Assembly: GCF_018812025.1 (NCBI RefSeq)
Contig: NC_063058.1
Coordinates: 20,390,297-20,454,296 of the forward strand
Length of the DNA: 64,000 nucleotides
Reading direction: 5' to 3'
From: Megalobrama amblycephala
Taxonomy: Eukaryota > Chordata > Actinopteri > Cypriniformes > Xenocyprididae
In this document: piece after piece, positions 1 to 12,800 of the stretch
Layout of the letters: each line of letters starts with the position of its first letter
How positions within the stretch are numbered: position 1 is the first letter of the stretch
Made by a program: the position numbers and the translations under genes
The notes under the pieces: model-generated
The model's database searches: none
Told to the model about the DNA's origin: nothing
The model's input: the letters and a program-made list of their open reading frames with translations, nothing else

Positions 1-1861
1 CAGCTGAACAGAATCTGGAGGCAATTCAGCACACAGTGATAACAGGGCCTTGGCACAGGCATCGGGCAGGATGTTAGGAGTACTGCCCTATGCTTCCGGA
101 GTGGGATGGGATCAGGCTTGGGAATGCTGCTGGCCCTCTGTGCCCAGACTCAGGGGGGAAATCAGAGAGCAAGGGATGCTGGGTCAGCAGGGGCCCATGA
201 AGGATCAGGTAGATTCACTTTGCTCAAAGGAATCATCCAACAACATGGAAAGAAACATGGATATTCAAACTAGTTGCTTTGCTTGGCAGAAATTCCAGTT
301 TGAATATTTAAAACTAATAAGAACATTTAAAAATCACAATCACCCTTTAAATTTTCTGTCGAAACCTCCTTAATCCTGACATCGGTTTTAAGTGAATTGG
401 ACATGAACCAGACTATGCACTCAAAGAAATCTATAGTTATTTCAGTTGTGTTAGAAGTTTGATTTGGACCTTTAGCACCATTTGTATAGTTAAATATATA
501 ACGGGACACAATCCCTTAGACAGCTCATTTAATACACAGTTCATTGCTGCCAGATGTTGAAAAGCAGGTAATCTGAAGACAAATTTTCCATAGTACTGCC
601 TTGAAATATTGTTTGGGATGGAATTATACATATATATTGGAGCTGGAGTGTACCACTTAACCAAAGATGATGGACAATTGGCACATGTAGCATTCCCAAG
701 GCGTGAGGTCAGAGTAAGACGAAGCTGAACTTTCTTAGGGTAGGTCCATCAAGAATATGTATGGGGAAGTTTGCAGCTGTTTTGTGCGCGAGGCCGAAAT
801 CCCAAATTCCGTTTTGAGGTTTAGTCCTTGAATGTGTTCCATCGCAACATACTGTTTATCATACGTTATCCAGGAGTCTAGCTGTGGAAAAGCTTCGACA
901 CTAGAGCGTGCGTGTGCCAAGTCAGGTCTTTTCCTTACATGGTATAAGCCACTAGGCATGAGACCATCTCCTCCCGACTCATGTGGATCTGTCTGGCCAT
1001 GATCAATGTCTTGTTGCCCAGGAAATTTGGAATGTGTTCGACTGCAGTTAAGGTTCCTTTTCGAGCATCTCAGTGTTCTGTAGTCCACCTCCTTTGCGCT
1101 CTCAAGACCAATTTGTAAACTCTGAGGATTTTACTTGGAACATTTTTGACATAGTTAAAAGTGGGATCATTTTTACCCTTTTTGGGTTGTTTTGCTAAAT
1201 AAAGAAATGGAATAAATATTATTGCTCACCATTCTTGGTCATAGTCGGCCACCTGTCCAATAGCGCATTGAAACGCTAAAGCGTCAATATGGCATGCCAG
1301 AAATTATTTTTTAGTCATATGTGCACTCAAAAAGGTCTGTTTTTAAGACACTTTTCACTTTTTTTGCACTTTTTTCACCTTGTAGATGTTAAATTAAAGT
1401 AATTTATGTGATATACCCTTGCCTTGGTCTAATTGTATGTCTTTCATTGTGCGGACAATTTCGTTTTTTTGGTTGATCAAACTTTTCTTGATTTACCTAC
1501 CTGAGAACGGACTGGTTATCTTTTGGAGTGCATACAATATAGTTTTTGACATATGTGCACTCAAAAAATATTTATAGGCCTATTATAGGCCTACTATTTA
1601 GGCCTAAAGTTTGAATTGCATATAAAATTTCCAACCATTTGGATTACAGTTTTATCATGAACTAACTAATAAACTTAATGTGATGCATAATTGTCAGTCA
1701 TACTTAAATTAAACAGGTTGGATTTCTGTAATAGTACTAATAAACTGAATGTATTTAAAATACACAATAACCAGGTTTATATATTTATCATTAATAAATC
1801 CAACTTGTTTCAGTGTCATTTTAACTAACTAAATATTTCTTTTTATACAGCTAGCCATATT
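1..1861. other. Intergenic stretch, no gene recognised
   Basis: No open frame here resembles a known protein and no splice-consistent exon was found. An 18-bp direct repeat (CATATGTGCACTCAAAAA) occurs at 1317-1334 and 1550-1567, suggesting an old unclassified repeat. The rest is ordinary AT-rich fish intergenic DNA. Confidence 0.5.
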
Positions 1862-1865
1862 TTAA

Positions 1866-2817
1866 AGGTGCCCTAGAATTAAAAATTGCATTTATATTGG
1901 CATAGTTAAATAACAAGAGTTCAGTACATGGAAAAGACATACAGTGAGTTTCAAACTCCATTGTTTCCTCCTTCTTATATAAATCTCATTTGTTTAAAAG
2001 ACCTCCGGAAAACAGGCGAATCTCAACATAACACAGACTGTTACGTAACAGTCGGGATCATTAATATGTCTCCGATATTTGCATATGCCAGCCCATGATT
2101 GAGGCATTACACAAGGGCAGGACGTCTGGATGTGCACAGCTGAATCATCAGACTAGGTAAGCAAGCAAGGAAAACAGCAAAAAATGGCAGATGGAGCAAT
2201 AATAACTGACATGATCCATGATTACATGATATTTTTATGAATTGTCTTTCTAAATGTTTCATTAGCATGTTGCTAATGTACTGTTAAATGTGGTTAAAGT
2301 TACCATCGTTTCTTACTGTATTCACGGAGACAAGAGCCGTCGTTATTTTCATTTTTAAACACTTGCAGTCTGTATAATTCATAAACACAACTTCATTCTT
2401 TATAAATCTCTCCAACAGTGTGTAATGTTAGCTTTAGCCACGGAGCACTATCAAACTCATTCAATATCAAATGTAAACATCCAAATAAATACAATACTCA
2501 CATAATCCGATAATCCGACGCATGCATTCAGTATGCATGACGAACACTTTATAAAGATCCATTTTGAGGGTTATATTAGCTGTGTAAACTTTGTTTATGC
2601 TGTGATAGAGTCGAGAGCTCGGGAGGGGGCGGAAAACGCGATTTAAAGGGGCCGCAACCTGAAATCGGCTCGTTTCTAATTATGCCCCAAAATAGGCAGT
2701 TAAAAAAAATTTATTTAAAAAAATCTATGGGGTATTTTGAGCTGAAACTTCACAGACACATTCAGGGGACACCTTAGACTTATATTACATCTTTTAAAAA
2801 AAAGTTCTAGGGCACCT
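1866..2817 (+). mobile_element. MITE family A, copy 1 (TTAA-flanked, near full length)
   Basis: A 952-bp non-autonomous DNA element begins AGGTGCCCTAG and ends CTAGGGCACCT, directly flanked by TTAA at 1862-1865 and 2818-2821. A TTAA target is the hallmark of the piggyBac superfamily; that assignment is inference, because no transposase is present. It carries the 18-bp palindrome GACTGTTACGTAACAGTC at 2036-2053. Five further copies lie in this window, three of them in the opposite orientation. Confidence 0.85.
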
Positions 2818-2964
2818 TTAATATTACATATATAGGGGCTATATGTAAAATTCAGAAACTCTTGTTATAAAGCGAAACCAGTGGCCGTTAAGTGAACTGC
2901 AGCCAGCAACTTATTGCTCGCGCTTGTGCACACATAATGTACAAGTATGGATCCCCTAAAGGTA

Positions 2965-3795
2965 CACTCTAAAAACTAATTCAGGGGACCTTTAGTCATT
3001 ACTTAAATGTATATATTGTTGTGAAATAAAAAATCAAGTTCTGAAATGCTTTTTACTTGTAATTGTTATTTTATTGAGCTTGGATGACACAAATTATGCC
3101 TTTTGATTCAATATACTATCATGACTTGTCATAGTTTAACATTTTCAGTTAATCAAAAATGTATTTAATTTTAAGTTCTGTTAATGTAAAATACAATCTG
3201 ATGACGTGTAAACGTGTTTCATTGTTTTGAGTTGTATGAACACTTCTTTTAGACGAACTTAAGTTAAGTGAAACTGGGCTGGGATTTATATTTCCCATCA
3301 TGCTTTGCCCATGGCACTTGAAAGGGAGAGTAAATGCTAAAATTAAGTGTTATATAATGTTTTTTGCACAAGATTAATGGTAAGGGAGATTTAGCAGTAA
3401 TTAGTGTTTTGTTATGCTAATTTAGAAGAGTTAATGTGTTACTGTGGGTTTTTGGAGAGTTACCATCATGCTGACAAGCAGTGCTTGGTAAGTTCATGTT
3501 ACGTAGAAATGTGTTTTATTGTGTCTAAAAAGCATCTTCACCTTACTTAAAACATTATGTTGGATAAACTTAAATAGTTGCATTCATGTTCACAATTATT
3601 AAGTTCATGTTACTTAGAAATGTGTTTTTATTGTGGCAAAAAAAACGTCTTCACCTTACTTAAAACATTATGTTGGATCAACTCAAAATATTGCTTTGAA
3701 TTAATGTAATTCTCCCAATTGGCTTAAGTTAAAAATTCTAGAGGAAAACGTTAACATATTTTTTTTGTTGAACCAATGTTTTATTTTTTAGAGTG
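2965..3795. mobile_element. TA-flanked MITE with internal tandem duplication
   Basis: The termini CACTCTAAAAA and TTTTTAGAGTG are inverted and flanked by TA on both sides, as expected for a Tc1/mariner-type non-autonomous element. Inside, a unit of about 110 bp beginning AAGTTCATGTTAC is tandemly duplicated (about 3490-3600 and 3601-3700), with small differences between copies. No coding capacity was seen. Confidence 0.65.
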
Positions 3796-6460
3796 TACAT
3801 GGTGATGGAAAAAATATGAGATGAGATGTCAACATTTTTGTGTTCTTTGCGAGCGAATGCAAAGTTTCTCGGGGGAACGCAAATATTTGCAAGAGAACGC
3901 AAAAGAATTGACAAATAATTTTGTCACTGACAATAATTAAAAAGCGATGAATACATGAAAATTCAGCCCATTTAACCATGGTCATAATAGTTAATAAATA
4001 AACCACGCCATAATTTTTTGAGTGCAGAAATCTTACCCGTTTCATTTACGTATGACTGAAAAATATGCATCACATTAAGTTTATTAGTTTGTTTATATTA
4101 AAACTGTAGTACAAATGGAAAAGGACATTTTATATGAAATTCAAATGAATAAATCTTAAATTTTGAGCGTAGGAAGCACAGATCCGATTATAATCAAAAA
4201 CATTCTTATTTGACTCACGCAGCTTGAGGGGGTCTGCTGGAATGCATTAAATAGACAGAAGTCTGCAAATGCTTCCTCTTTGCATGTTAGTGAGAGTTTA
4301 AGGGAAGGAACTTTGAGAGCCCAAATGCTTGCAATATTTTGAAAGAATGTAATGCGGTGGTTCAAAGTTTCTACTTCTAAATCTAAAGATTTCTTTGTTA
4401 ACATCGTTAATTTGATTGGAGTTTTTTGATTGATTTCTAACAGCTCTATTATTCTAATTGTAATTATTGACTAAAAAAAGACATTTCTCAGGCAGTAAAT
4501 GTGGATCTTTCAGATGAATTTGAGGAGTGCTAGTGTGGTCTTGGTCTTGTCTTGGTCTCAACCCCCCAAAGTCTTGGTCTTGTCTTGGTCTCGACACACA
4601 CTGGTCTTGGTCTCGACTTGGTCTCAGTTTAGGTGGTCTTGACTACAATACTAATTTCTAGTGGCTAAAATGTTGTAGCCCTTGGCATAGAACTAGTAAA
4701 AGATATATGGTGGGGTTATTCTGAAACAGAAGGTTTTCTGTTCTACAAGGGACACAGGTGCAGCTACCCTTAATTCAGGAGGAAATGGGCAGGCCAGAGA
4801 GAGAGAGAATGACTCATTTAGATGATCGAGACCCTACAGTTTAGGTCTCTGAGGACAGTTTGTGCTCCAGTGCCCCAGGGGTACACTAAGTAATGCCATT
4901 TCCCCAAATTCTCAATGTTTAACAACTGATGTACAGAAATCAGAGACAGAAGGGTGACAGAGGGCAAAACTACTGCATGTGGTCTATTTAAGACATCAAG
5001 AGTCATGACTAATCACTGCTAACCAGGTGTGTTTGTTGTTTCTGTTCATTTTAAAGGACCAGGATATCATAGCAAAGTCCCTTTAAGACAAGTCATTTCA
5101 CTCGGCGGCCATCTTTGAAACGCCTCTCGGGCATCCTGGGCATCATGGAATCTCTTTGAATGGGGAAACATCAAATTCTCCAAAACTGTTTGCCAACCTT
5201 ACGATTAAATTTCATATTTGAAATCACCAATGAAATCTAACAACAACCAGCTCATAAATTTAGTTTCTAAACGCTCGAATCATGACAAAAAATAACTATT
5301 TTTCAGGCTGGATCAAGCTAATGCGCATGCGCAGACCTAAATGCGCGTCTCTTCGGAGGCGCGCGTCTGACTGTTTCTATAGAAACCGGTGATTCTAACG
5401 GCCGCCGAAGTGACGCGAAGACTTTACCAGTCGGCGATTGGCTCTTATTTAGAAGGCGGGACTTATTCCGCCATATTGCGCGTTACACTTTCTCCCATTC
5501 AAAACAATACGAGTGACGCGTCTTGTGTTATTCTATAGTCTTTGATCATAGGCATGTATTTCTCAACTTACTTTGTTATGATATTAGCAATCATGCATTA
5601 CTGCAGCTATTCAAACTCATAAAACAGTGTTGATTTAATTGTCTTGATAGCTCCAGGAGTTGCTTGATATATTAGTTGGGGAATAAAAGCTTACATGAGC
5701 TAAATGCTAAATGAGACAAACAAGCTGCAACATTAGTTGTGCTTGCTAATGCACTGAACATATGAACCGCTGCACACAAAAAGCAATGAAAGACAAGCAT
5801 GTCTTTGTGCTGGATGTGGTATACACTAGTTATTTATAGATAGTCTTGCACTCTAAACTGAAGCCCATGTTAGTCTCACAGGATAAGCATCTTTAACCAT
5901 GTTTGGTTAAGCAATGCCTCACCCGTGAGCAGCAACTCCATCCTGTTACACGTCATGGCACAAAAGCCTTCACATATTTATCTGGTCTGAGTTTTACGAT
6001 CCTATGATTCAGCACACCTCTGGTTGGGGTTCCCCTGATCTGTGCATCTGGAGATTGGTGTGACGGCAGTAGAGGAGTGAATGGAGAGGGCGTGATTCAC
6101 TGCATGCCAGTGTACAGCTGCTTCTACTGCTAAGGGCATGTTGTTCTTGATGTGATTTGAGGTTTTGGTGTAATTGCCAGCACTAATGCTAATTACACAT
6201 CAAAAAGACGGGTTTAAGAATAACATAACATCTTGCTGCCTCCTTTGATGGTGTTTAATAAAATGACAGACATGCCATAAATTAATTCTTTCATCAGCTT
6301 TCAGAAGTTGTCCAAATAAGCTGTAGATGAGCAACTGATCTTTTATTGTGGTTTATTGTTTGACTTAAGTGGGTGCGTTGGCAGGAAGAGTGAGTGGGAT
6401 GATTCAAGACTTGAACCCATATGAGCACCACAGCTCAACATATTGGAGCATATACAACCT
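3796..6460. other. Intergenic stretch with minor repeats
   Basis: No gene was recognised. Bases 4538-4640 are a degenerate low-complexity tract of CTTGGTCT-type units. Bases 5330-5545 are CpG-rich; 5436-5545 resembles, in opposite orientation, 31095-31205 inside cald1, which marks it as a dispersed repeat. The remainder shows nothing distinctive. Confidence 0.45.
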
Positions 6461-6464
6461 TTAA

Positions 6465-6883
6465 AGGGTTAGTTCACCCAAAAATGAAAATTCTGTCATT
6501 AATTACTCACCCTCATGTCGTTCCACACCTGTAAGACCTTCGTTCATCTTCGGAACACAAATTAAGATATTTTTGATGAAATCCAAGAGGTATATGATGT
6601 CCATAGACAGCAATATAAGCACCACTTTCAAGGTCCAGAAAGGTACTAAAGACATTTAAAACAGTCTACTGTACATGACTGCAGTGGTTCAACCTTAATG
6701 TTATGAAGCGATGAGAATACTTTTTGTGCGCAAAAACAAAACAAAAATAATGACTTTATTTAACAATATCATCTCTTCTGTGTCATTCTCATACGTTGTT
6801 TACATTCAGTGCTTCCAGGTTCTACGTCAGAACTCATTATTGGCGTTCTGACCCAAATTTCATTTTTGGGTCAACTAATTCTT
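6465..6883. mobile_element. MITE family D, copy 1 (degenerate right end)
   Basis: It starts AGGGTTAGTTCACCC immediately after TTAA (6461-6464) and runs into a degenerate complementary end (a GGGTCAACTAATTC-type sequence) that abuts family A copy 2. The same termini mark the copies at 23003, 45741, 53276 and 56502. No coding sequence. Confidence 0.65.
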
Positions 6884-6887
6884 TTAT

Positions 6888-7282
6888 AGGTGCCCTAGAT
6901 TCAAAAATTGAATTTACCTCGGCATAGTTGAATAACAAGAGTTCAGTACATGGAAATGACATACAGTGAGTCTCAAACAAATACTATACTTACGCGATTA
7001 GACATGTTGCATGACGAACACTTTGTAAAGATCCATTTTGAGGGTTATATTAGCTGTGTGAACTTTGTTTATGCTGGTTAAGGCAAGCACGAGCTCTTGG
7101 GGAGTGGAGCACGAGATTTAAAGGGGCCGCACACCCTGAATCGGCGCATTTATAATGATAGGCAGTTAAAAAAATTTATAAAAAAAAAACTATGGGGTAT
7201 TTTGAGCTGAAACGTCACAGACACATTCAGGGGACACTTAAGACTTATATTACATCTTTTAAAAACATGTTCTTCGGCACCT
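6888..7282 (+). mobile_element. MITE family A, copy 2 (internally deleted, 395 bp)
   Basis: It has the same AGGTGCCCTAG start and GGCACCT end as copy 1, followed by TTAA at 7283-7286. The middle of the element, including the TTACGTAA palindrome, has been deleted. Confidence 0.75.
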
Positions 7283-7808
7283 TTAAGCGATGACTCCAAC
7301 ACAAGCTAGGCTTTATATAACGAATAAGTAAGAGGTATTGTACAGTAAATAAAATAAAAAAAAATTAAATAAAAAATAAATAAATAAAATAAAATTATCG
7401 ACCTAATGAGGAAGTAAAGTCCATTTAAAACTGTATTATATTTTTCACAGTATCAGCATTTCTTTACATGAAAATATATAGCTGCCTTCTATATTATTAT
7501 ATATATTGAGGTCTGTGGTATCAAAAAGGTTTTTTTTTAAAAAGCATTATCCTACTTAAAGGCACAATATGTACATTTTCACCACTAGAGGTCGCTTATT
7601 CAAAACAAAGGCATAGCTTAATGTTGCCTTGATTTTGCGGAATCATGGGAGGTGTTGTCTTCATGTCTACAGCTGGTGGAAAAGAACAGGACTCGGTCAG
7701 AAATCATGTTCATGTATGAGATTATTAAGGTTACTGTAGTATGAAGCAGAGCAGGGCATGGCATATTAAAACATGGTACTCGCTATAACTCAAGAAATCA
7801 AGATTTCA

Positions 7809-9567
7809 AGGTGCCCTCGAATGAAAAATTGAATTTATCTTGGCATAGTTAAATAACGAGAGTTCAGTACATGGAAATGACATACAGTGAGTCTCAAACT
7901 CCATTGTTTCCTCCTTATATAAATATCATTTGTTTAAAAGACCTCCGAAGAACAGGCGAATCTCAACATAACAATATTAGCTGTGTAAACTTTGTGTTTA
8001 GAATCTTTTTATTAGGGAATCCAACAATTCAACAATCATTATACATAGCTTTTCTGATTCCTCATTATAAACATAAGGAAGAAACAAACACAAAATAACA
8101 ATATATAAAAAACAACAAAGCAAAACAATCCCCATACCACCCTAGGGACTTTTATCACATTAATGGGACAATCAATGCTATACAGTTGCTCAAGCTACGC
8201 TATCAAGGTAATGGAGAAGGGGAAACCAAATTTTATCAAATTGATCCAGCTTGTTTAACAGAGAAAAACGAATTCTTTCCAGATGTAATAACCTTATCAT
8301 TTCATCAAACCACAATTTAACAGTAGGGGCTTTGGAGTTCTTCCAAAACTTTAGTATTAGTTTCTTTGCAATAATAAGCCCATAGGACAACAACTGTTGT
8401 TGAGATTTTTGAAAAGATGTGAGGTTATTTAAGATTCCAAATATCACCACAAGTGGATCAGGCTCTAATTCAACTTGTAACATTTCCGACAGAATTTGAA
8501 AAATATTAGTCCAAAATGGAATTAACTTGGAGCAGAGAGCATAACTATGCAGGAGAGTGGCTTCCTCTGTCTGACATTTATCACATATTGGGGAAACATC
8601 TGAAAAAAATCTATTCAGTTTTGTTTTAGAGTAGTGGAGTCGATGAATAATCTTAAACTGAATAAGGCAATGACGAGAGTTAACAGAGCATTTATGAATA
8701 TTCTCTAATGCATTAACCCATAGCTCGTCACTAATCTCCCCCCTACTTCCTGCTCCCACTGTGATCTTATATACTGTGTAGAAGGTGAAGTTGTGGATAG
8801 TAGTGAGTTATACAGTAGAGAAATCAAGTGACGAACCCCATTTCCAAGCCTTAAGAGCTCATCAAGCTTCGCAGAAAGAGCCTCACTAAGACAAGGCAAA
8901 TGCTTTCTTACATAATCCCTGAGCTGCAAATATCGGAAAAAATTGTTTTTATGCAAACCGTATTTGGCCTGTAGTTAACTAAAGGAGGCAAAAGAACCGT
9001 CAATAAACAGATCACCAATATTTTGAATGCCCAAGTCTCTCCACTTTGTGAAAGCAGAGTCCATGGTAGAAGGAGTAAATGAGGGGTTCCCTCCAATTGG
9101 TAAGAGGAAGGATAAGGACTTTATTGCAAATGTTGATCTAATCTGCTTCCAAATGCGAATAGTACTATGGATTATACAATTATTATTATAGGCCAGCTTA
9201 GCTATTTTTGTAGGGGACAAGATCACCGCCCCAATATCATACGGGCTACATGCTTCTCTTTCCATTTGGATCCAAGTGGAGTGTGTAAAGCTGTGATCTA
9301 ACCACATTATGATAGTACAAAGAGCACAGCTGTGTAAACTTTGTTAAGGCACTGTTTAAGGCAAGCGCGAGCTCTGTGGGCGGAGAGCACGGGATTTAAA
9401 GGGGCCGCAGCATAAATCGGCGCGTTTATAATGATGCCCCAAAATAGGCAGTTAAAAAAATTTATTAAAAAAATCTATGGGGTATTTTGAGCTGAAACTT
9501 CATAGACACATTCAGGGGACACCTTAGACTTATATTACATCTTTTAAAAACATAATCTAGGGCACCT
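7809..9567 (+). mobile_element. MITE family A, copy 3, itself interrupted by a LINE
   Basis: Left end AGGTGCCCTCG follows TTCA (a mutated TTAA); right end TAGGGCACCT precedes TTAA at 9568-9571. An internal deletion removed the central part, including the TTACGTAA palindrome, and a LINE fragment (7996-9327) then split the element. Confidence 0.8.
7996..9327 (-). mobile_element. 5'-truncated L1/Tx1-like LINE, ORF2 C-terminal remnant
   Basis: A non-LTR retrotransposon fragment lies on the minus strand. It is bounded by a perfect 17-bp target-site duplication, AGCTGTGTAAACTTTGT, at 7979-7995 and 9328-9344, the signature of target-primed reverse transcription. Minus-strand frames at 9307-8975, 8956-8705 and 8759-8190 together resemble the region after the reverse transcriptase in fish L1/Tx1-type ORF2. 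The last frame has a C-terminal cysteine/histidine knuckle (CDKC, then H and C) after a LIQFKIIHR stretch. The endonuclease and catalytic RT motifs are absent, and frame breaks between the segments mean it is dead. It is not a host gene. Clade assignment is from motif memory only. Confidence 0.8.
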
Positions 9568-9815
9568 TTAAACAATAAGACTTACTTTGTTGAGCTATAT
9601 AACGATGATTCATTTTCTGTAACGCGGGTATATGTCATTAATAGGTGACGCATGAACATGGTCTGTGTCCTGGTTAAAATTGCTTATTTCTCTGGATTTA
9701 AACATTCTTGGAAACATTTGGGATAATGTAAGTGCACAAGTCAACAAAATATATAACATTGTTCTAGTGGTTTTTGGATATTTTAATCCAAAAATCTTAC
9801 ATGTTGTGCCTTTAA

Positions 9816-12800
9816 AAAATATTTGACTGTTGAAATTATTTTATTATATGGGAAGAAAGAGACTGCAGAGTGATGCAAGAGAGATGAAACTATAGCACAG
9901 GTATGTGGTAAATCCTAATGTAATAATTCATGCACTATAGCTACAGGTATGAATAAGCGAATAAATCAAATGGAAAGCAGGTACTCTATCAGTGACTACA
10001 AAATTGTTTTAGCATCTTGCACAGCTCTTGTTGGTTTTGGCTAGGATGTAGATCCCACCCTGATGTGTATTCTGGCTCCACACATTTGTCCTGTCCGCAC
10101 ATAATAAAGCTTTATAGAAAACCCACAAGACAGCTCGTTATGTCATTGTAAACGGCTTCACCCAGCCTTACCTGGGTGGTTGCTCCGGCTCCTAAATGCT
10201 GACTTCCTGACACACAGGCTTCCATTACGGGTTTAAGATACGGTATATAAATCTTTTTAATGCATTTGGACATCATTGTCAGTCTGTACTGTAAAAGTTC
10301 TAGAGAGATTCATTTCATAAGCTATTTTTTTTCATCTGTTTGCACTTTAGAGCAAAAGCATTATGTTGGTCATAGTAGAGTCTATACTGCATTCAAACTG
10401 AGAATGAAAGAATGAAAACCATGAAGAGGGCAAATTGCCCAGGACCTGGAATCAGTCACAGATGTGTAAATTAGAATATGTTCTCCGTCTCTGTCATGTG
10501 GAAATGATTTGTGGACTCAACGATACCTTGTGGTAGGAAGACTGGACAGCGAAAGGGAGTCTGGGAAATGTGGAACATGCCCACTGTACCCAAAAGCGGT
10601 CTGTAACTTCTGTAGGTTTCTGTCACTTCATTGGTTTCAACCCACTTTCTGTTGTTACACTGTTGGTAGTATGTAAATAAACAATGTTTAGTCATTCTCT
10701 GTGTTCACTGGATTGAGAAATTCATGTATATTTTACAGACTTTTGACAGCTCCAGGGCTTTGGTGAAAACTATAGATTATACTTTACTGCATTTTTGTAT
10801 CCCCACCCACGGACAGTTGGATCGACAGAGGGTTATTAACAACAGTTAATGTAAGCTTATCACTGAAAATTGTATTATACTTTGTTTACAATTTAAATAG
10901 CATTATGGTAACCAAGTAGGCGAAGTTGTCTGGACACTGAAAAAATGACCAAAAAAAGGTCTATCAAAAATATATCTTTAATATATCTTTCTTTACTTTG
11001 TAAAATTAAAGATTGTGTTCGTTGTCATATCGTTTTTCAAACTATATCATCATAGCTTTGCAGACTTTAGCCACTGCCTCCAACATGCTGGATCCTTTAC
11101 TGGAAGTGAAAGTAACAATACAAGTCGACACTATTATAACTAAAAGTTTGCAAAGAAGTATTTCCTACTAAAGCAAGGCGTATCCAAGTGTATCCATAGT
11201 AGACTGGTGGGAGTGGCCTTGGACGCAATATGCCCAGTGCATTATGGATGTTGGAAGTTTTTTCCTACCTATTTGGCAAAAGGGAAGACAACAGCCTTTT
11301 TTTTCTCGGTTTTCTCCAATTTCAATTTATTTCCGCCTTTCTAATGCATAACCAGCTACATTTTATTAAAAGCCTATTTAAGATGAAGTATTCCTTTAAG
11401 ATCAACAGAAAGTAGAAAATGAGTCTAAGAAAATGCCTTCTGCTTTTATTAACCTGTATACCAGCTATTTTGCATTTGGAAAATTCCTGAATTCTTCAAT
11501 GTCTCCAATTGTTCCTCCTGACATTTTGTCGTAACATACAGAAATATATTTTCAAAAATATATTACAAAAAATATTCTTCTTTTACAGAGCTACAGAGAT
11601 GCAGTAGGGGTTCAAAAGTTTCAGACAGGTATTTTTCATCAAAACTGATAAATAAACAGTGTAAATAAAGAAGTTTTCGTTATAGAATATGATATTATAA
11701 AATATTAATTTAACACATACATTTAAATTTATTACATATATAAATATAAATAAAATTAAACACTTTTGTTCAGATTTTGTTTGATTTAATGAAAGCTAAT
11801 ATTAAAAGTTATTATTTTGTAAAGTAAAGAAATATAATATTAATTTAATATAAATACATTTTAATGTATGTATATTATAATATTAATAAATTAATATAAC
11901 CTTTTCACTCACAATTGTTATGCTGGTTATTTAAATTGTTCTTACATTGACCCCACTTAATTAAATATTTTCCTAAATGAAAGATTTCAGGGACCTAAAT
12001 TTATGCAAACTCATGCATAAAATTTTAACCACTTAATTTTGGCCATAAAAAGGCACTTTAAATTGACTTTTCTACCAAAGAATTATAAGGACCAATTCTT
12101 GTCCACTGATTCCTTTATTAGCACAAATTTTATTTGTAAAACTGACAAAAGTGTTGAAAAATTGGTTGCATTTGATGAATGCAGTGAAAAGTGTTCAATT
12201 GAAATTCGATCAATTCACTAATTTGCCACTGGGGACACCAAAACTTTCTCACATCAAGTTATTCAAAAAGCCCAATGCAAATATAGGAAATTGCATACAT
12301 ATTGTCTTACGCGTAGGTGCAATACATCAACCCAGTGGTCACAGCACATCAGCCTTCTGTTGACAGATGTGACAGGTTGTAAGCAGGGGTTAAGAGGGTT
12401 CAGGAAAGCCGTATGCGTCTATCACCCAGAGAGCCCTCACATGAGGTCACTATTATAGGACTTTTTCAGTTTATGCACATATGGAGACTCTTTGGACTGG
12501 TGCAAAATCCTTGTTCCTCTGCCTCTGGAGGAGAGCCAAACCAAACTCGCCTGCAGCTCTGGTGGAAGCAGCCGTCAAACAAGTCCACTCACCTCTAGCC
12601 TGCTGGGCGGTTTCTGTCTGGCCCAGCACTCCACACATGTGATATGGAGAGAAGAACACAGAACAGGCTTTGTGACACCATCAACCTAATTGTTCCCACA
12701 TCGATGCAAAGGTATTATAATATAAAATGGAAACCGGTGTCTTACAGAGAGACGACTTTAAAATCCTTAACAGATTTATCCGAGCAGGTTACCCGTCACG

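Larger units (their letters stand above)
7560..9811. mobile_element. MITE family B, copy 1, interrupted by family A copy 3
   Basis: The outer ends AGGCACAATATGTA and ATGTTGTGCCT are flanked by TTAA (7556-7559 and 9812-9815). Its halves (7560-7804 and 9568-9811) are homologous to the copies at 17780 and 44435. The uninterrupted site in the 17780 copy reads GATTTAAACAAT, which shows that the family A element went into a TTAA of this older element. Confidence 0.8.

Noticed and set aside
8190..8759. 189-residue minus-strand frame as a possible host gene
   Set aside because: It resembles the L1/Tx1 ORF2 C terminus and lies inside a 17-bp target-site duplication, so it is a LINE remnant.
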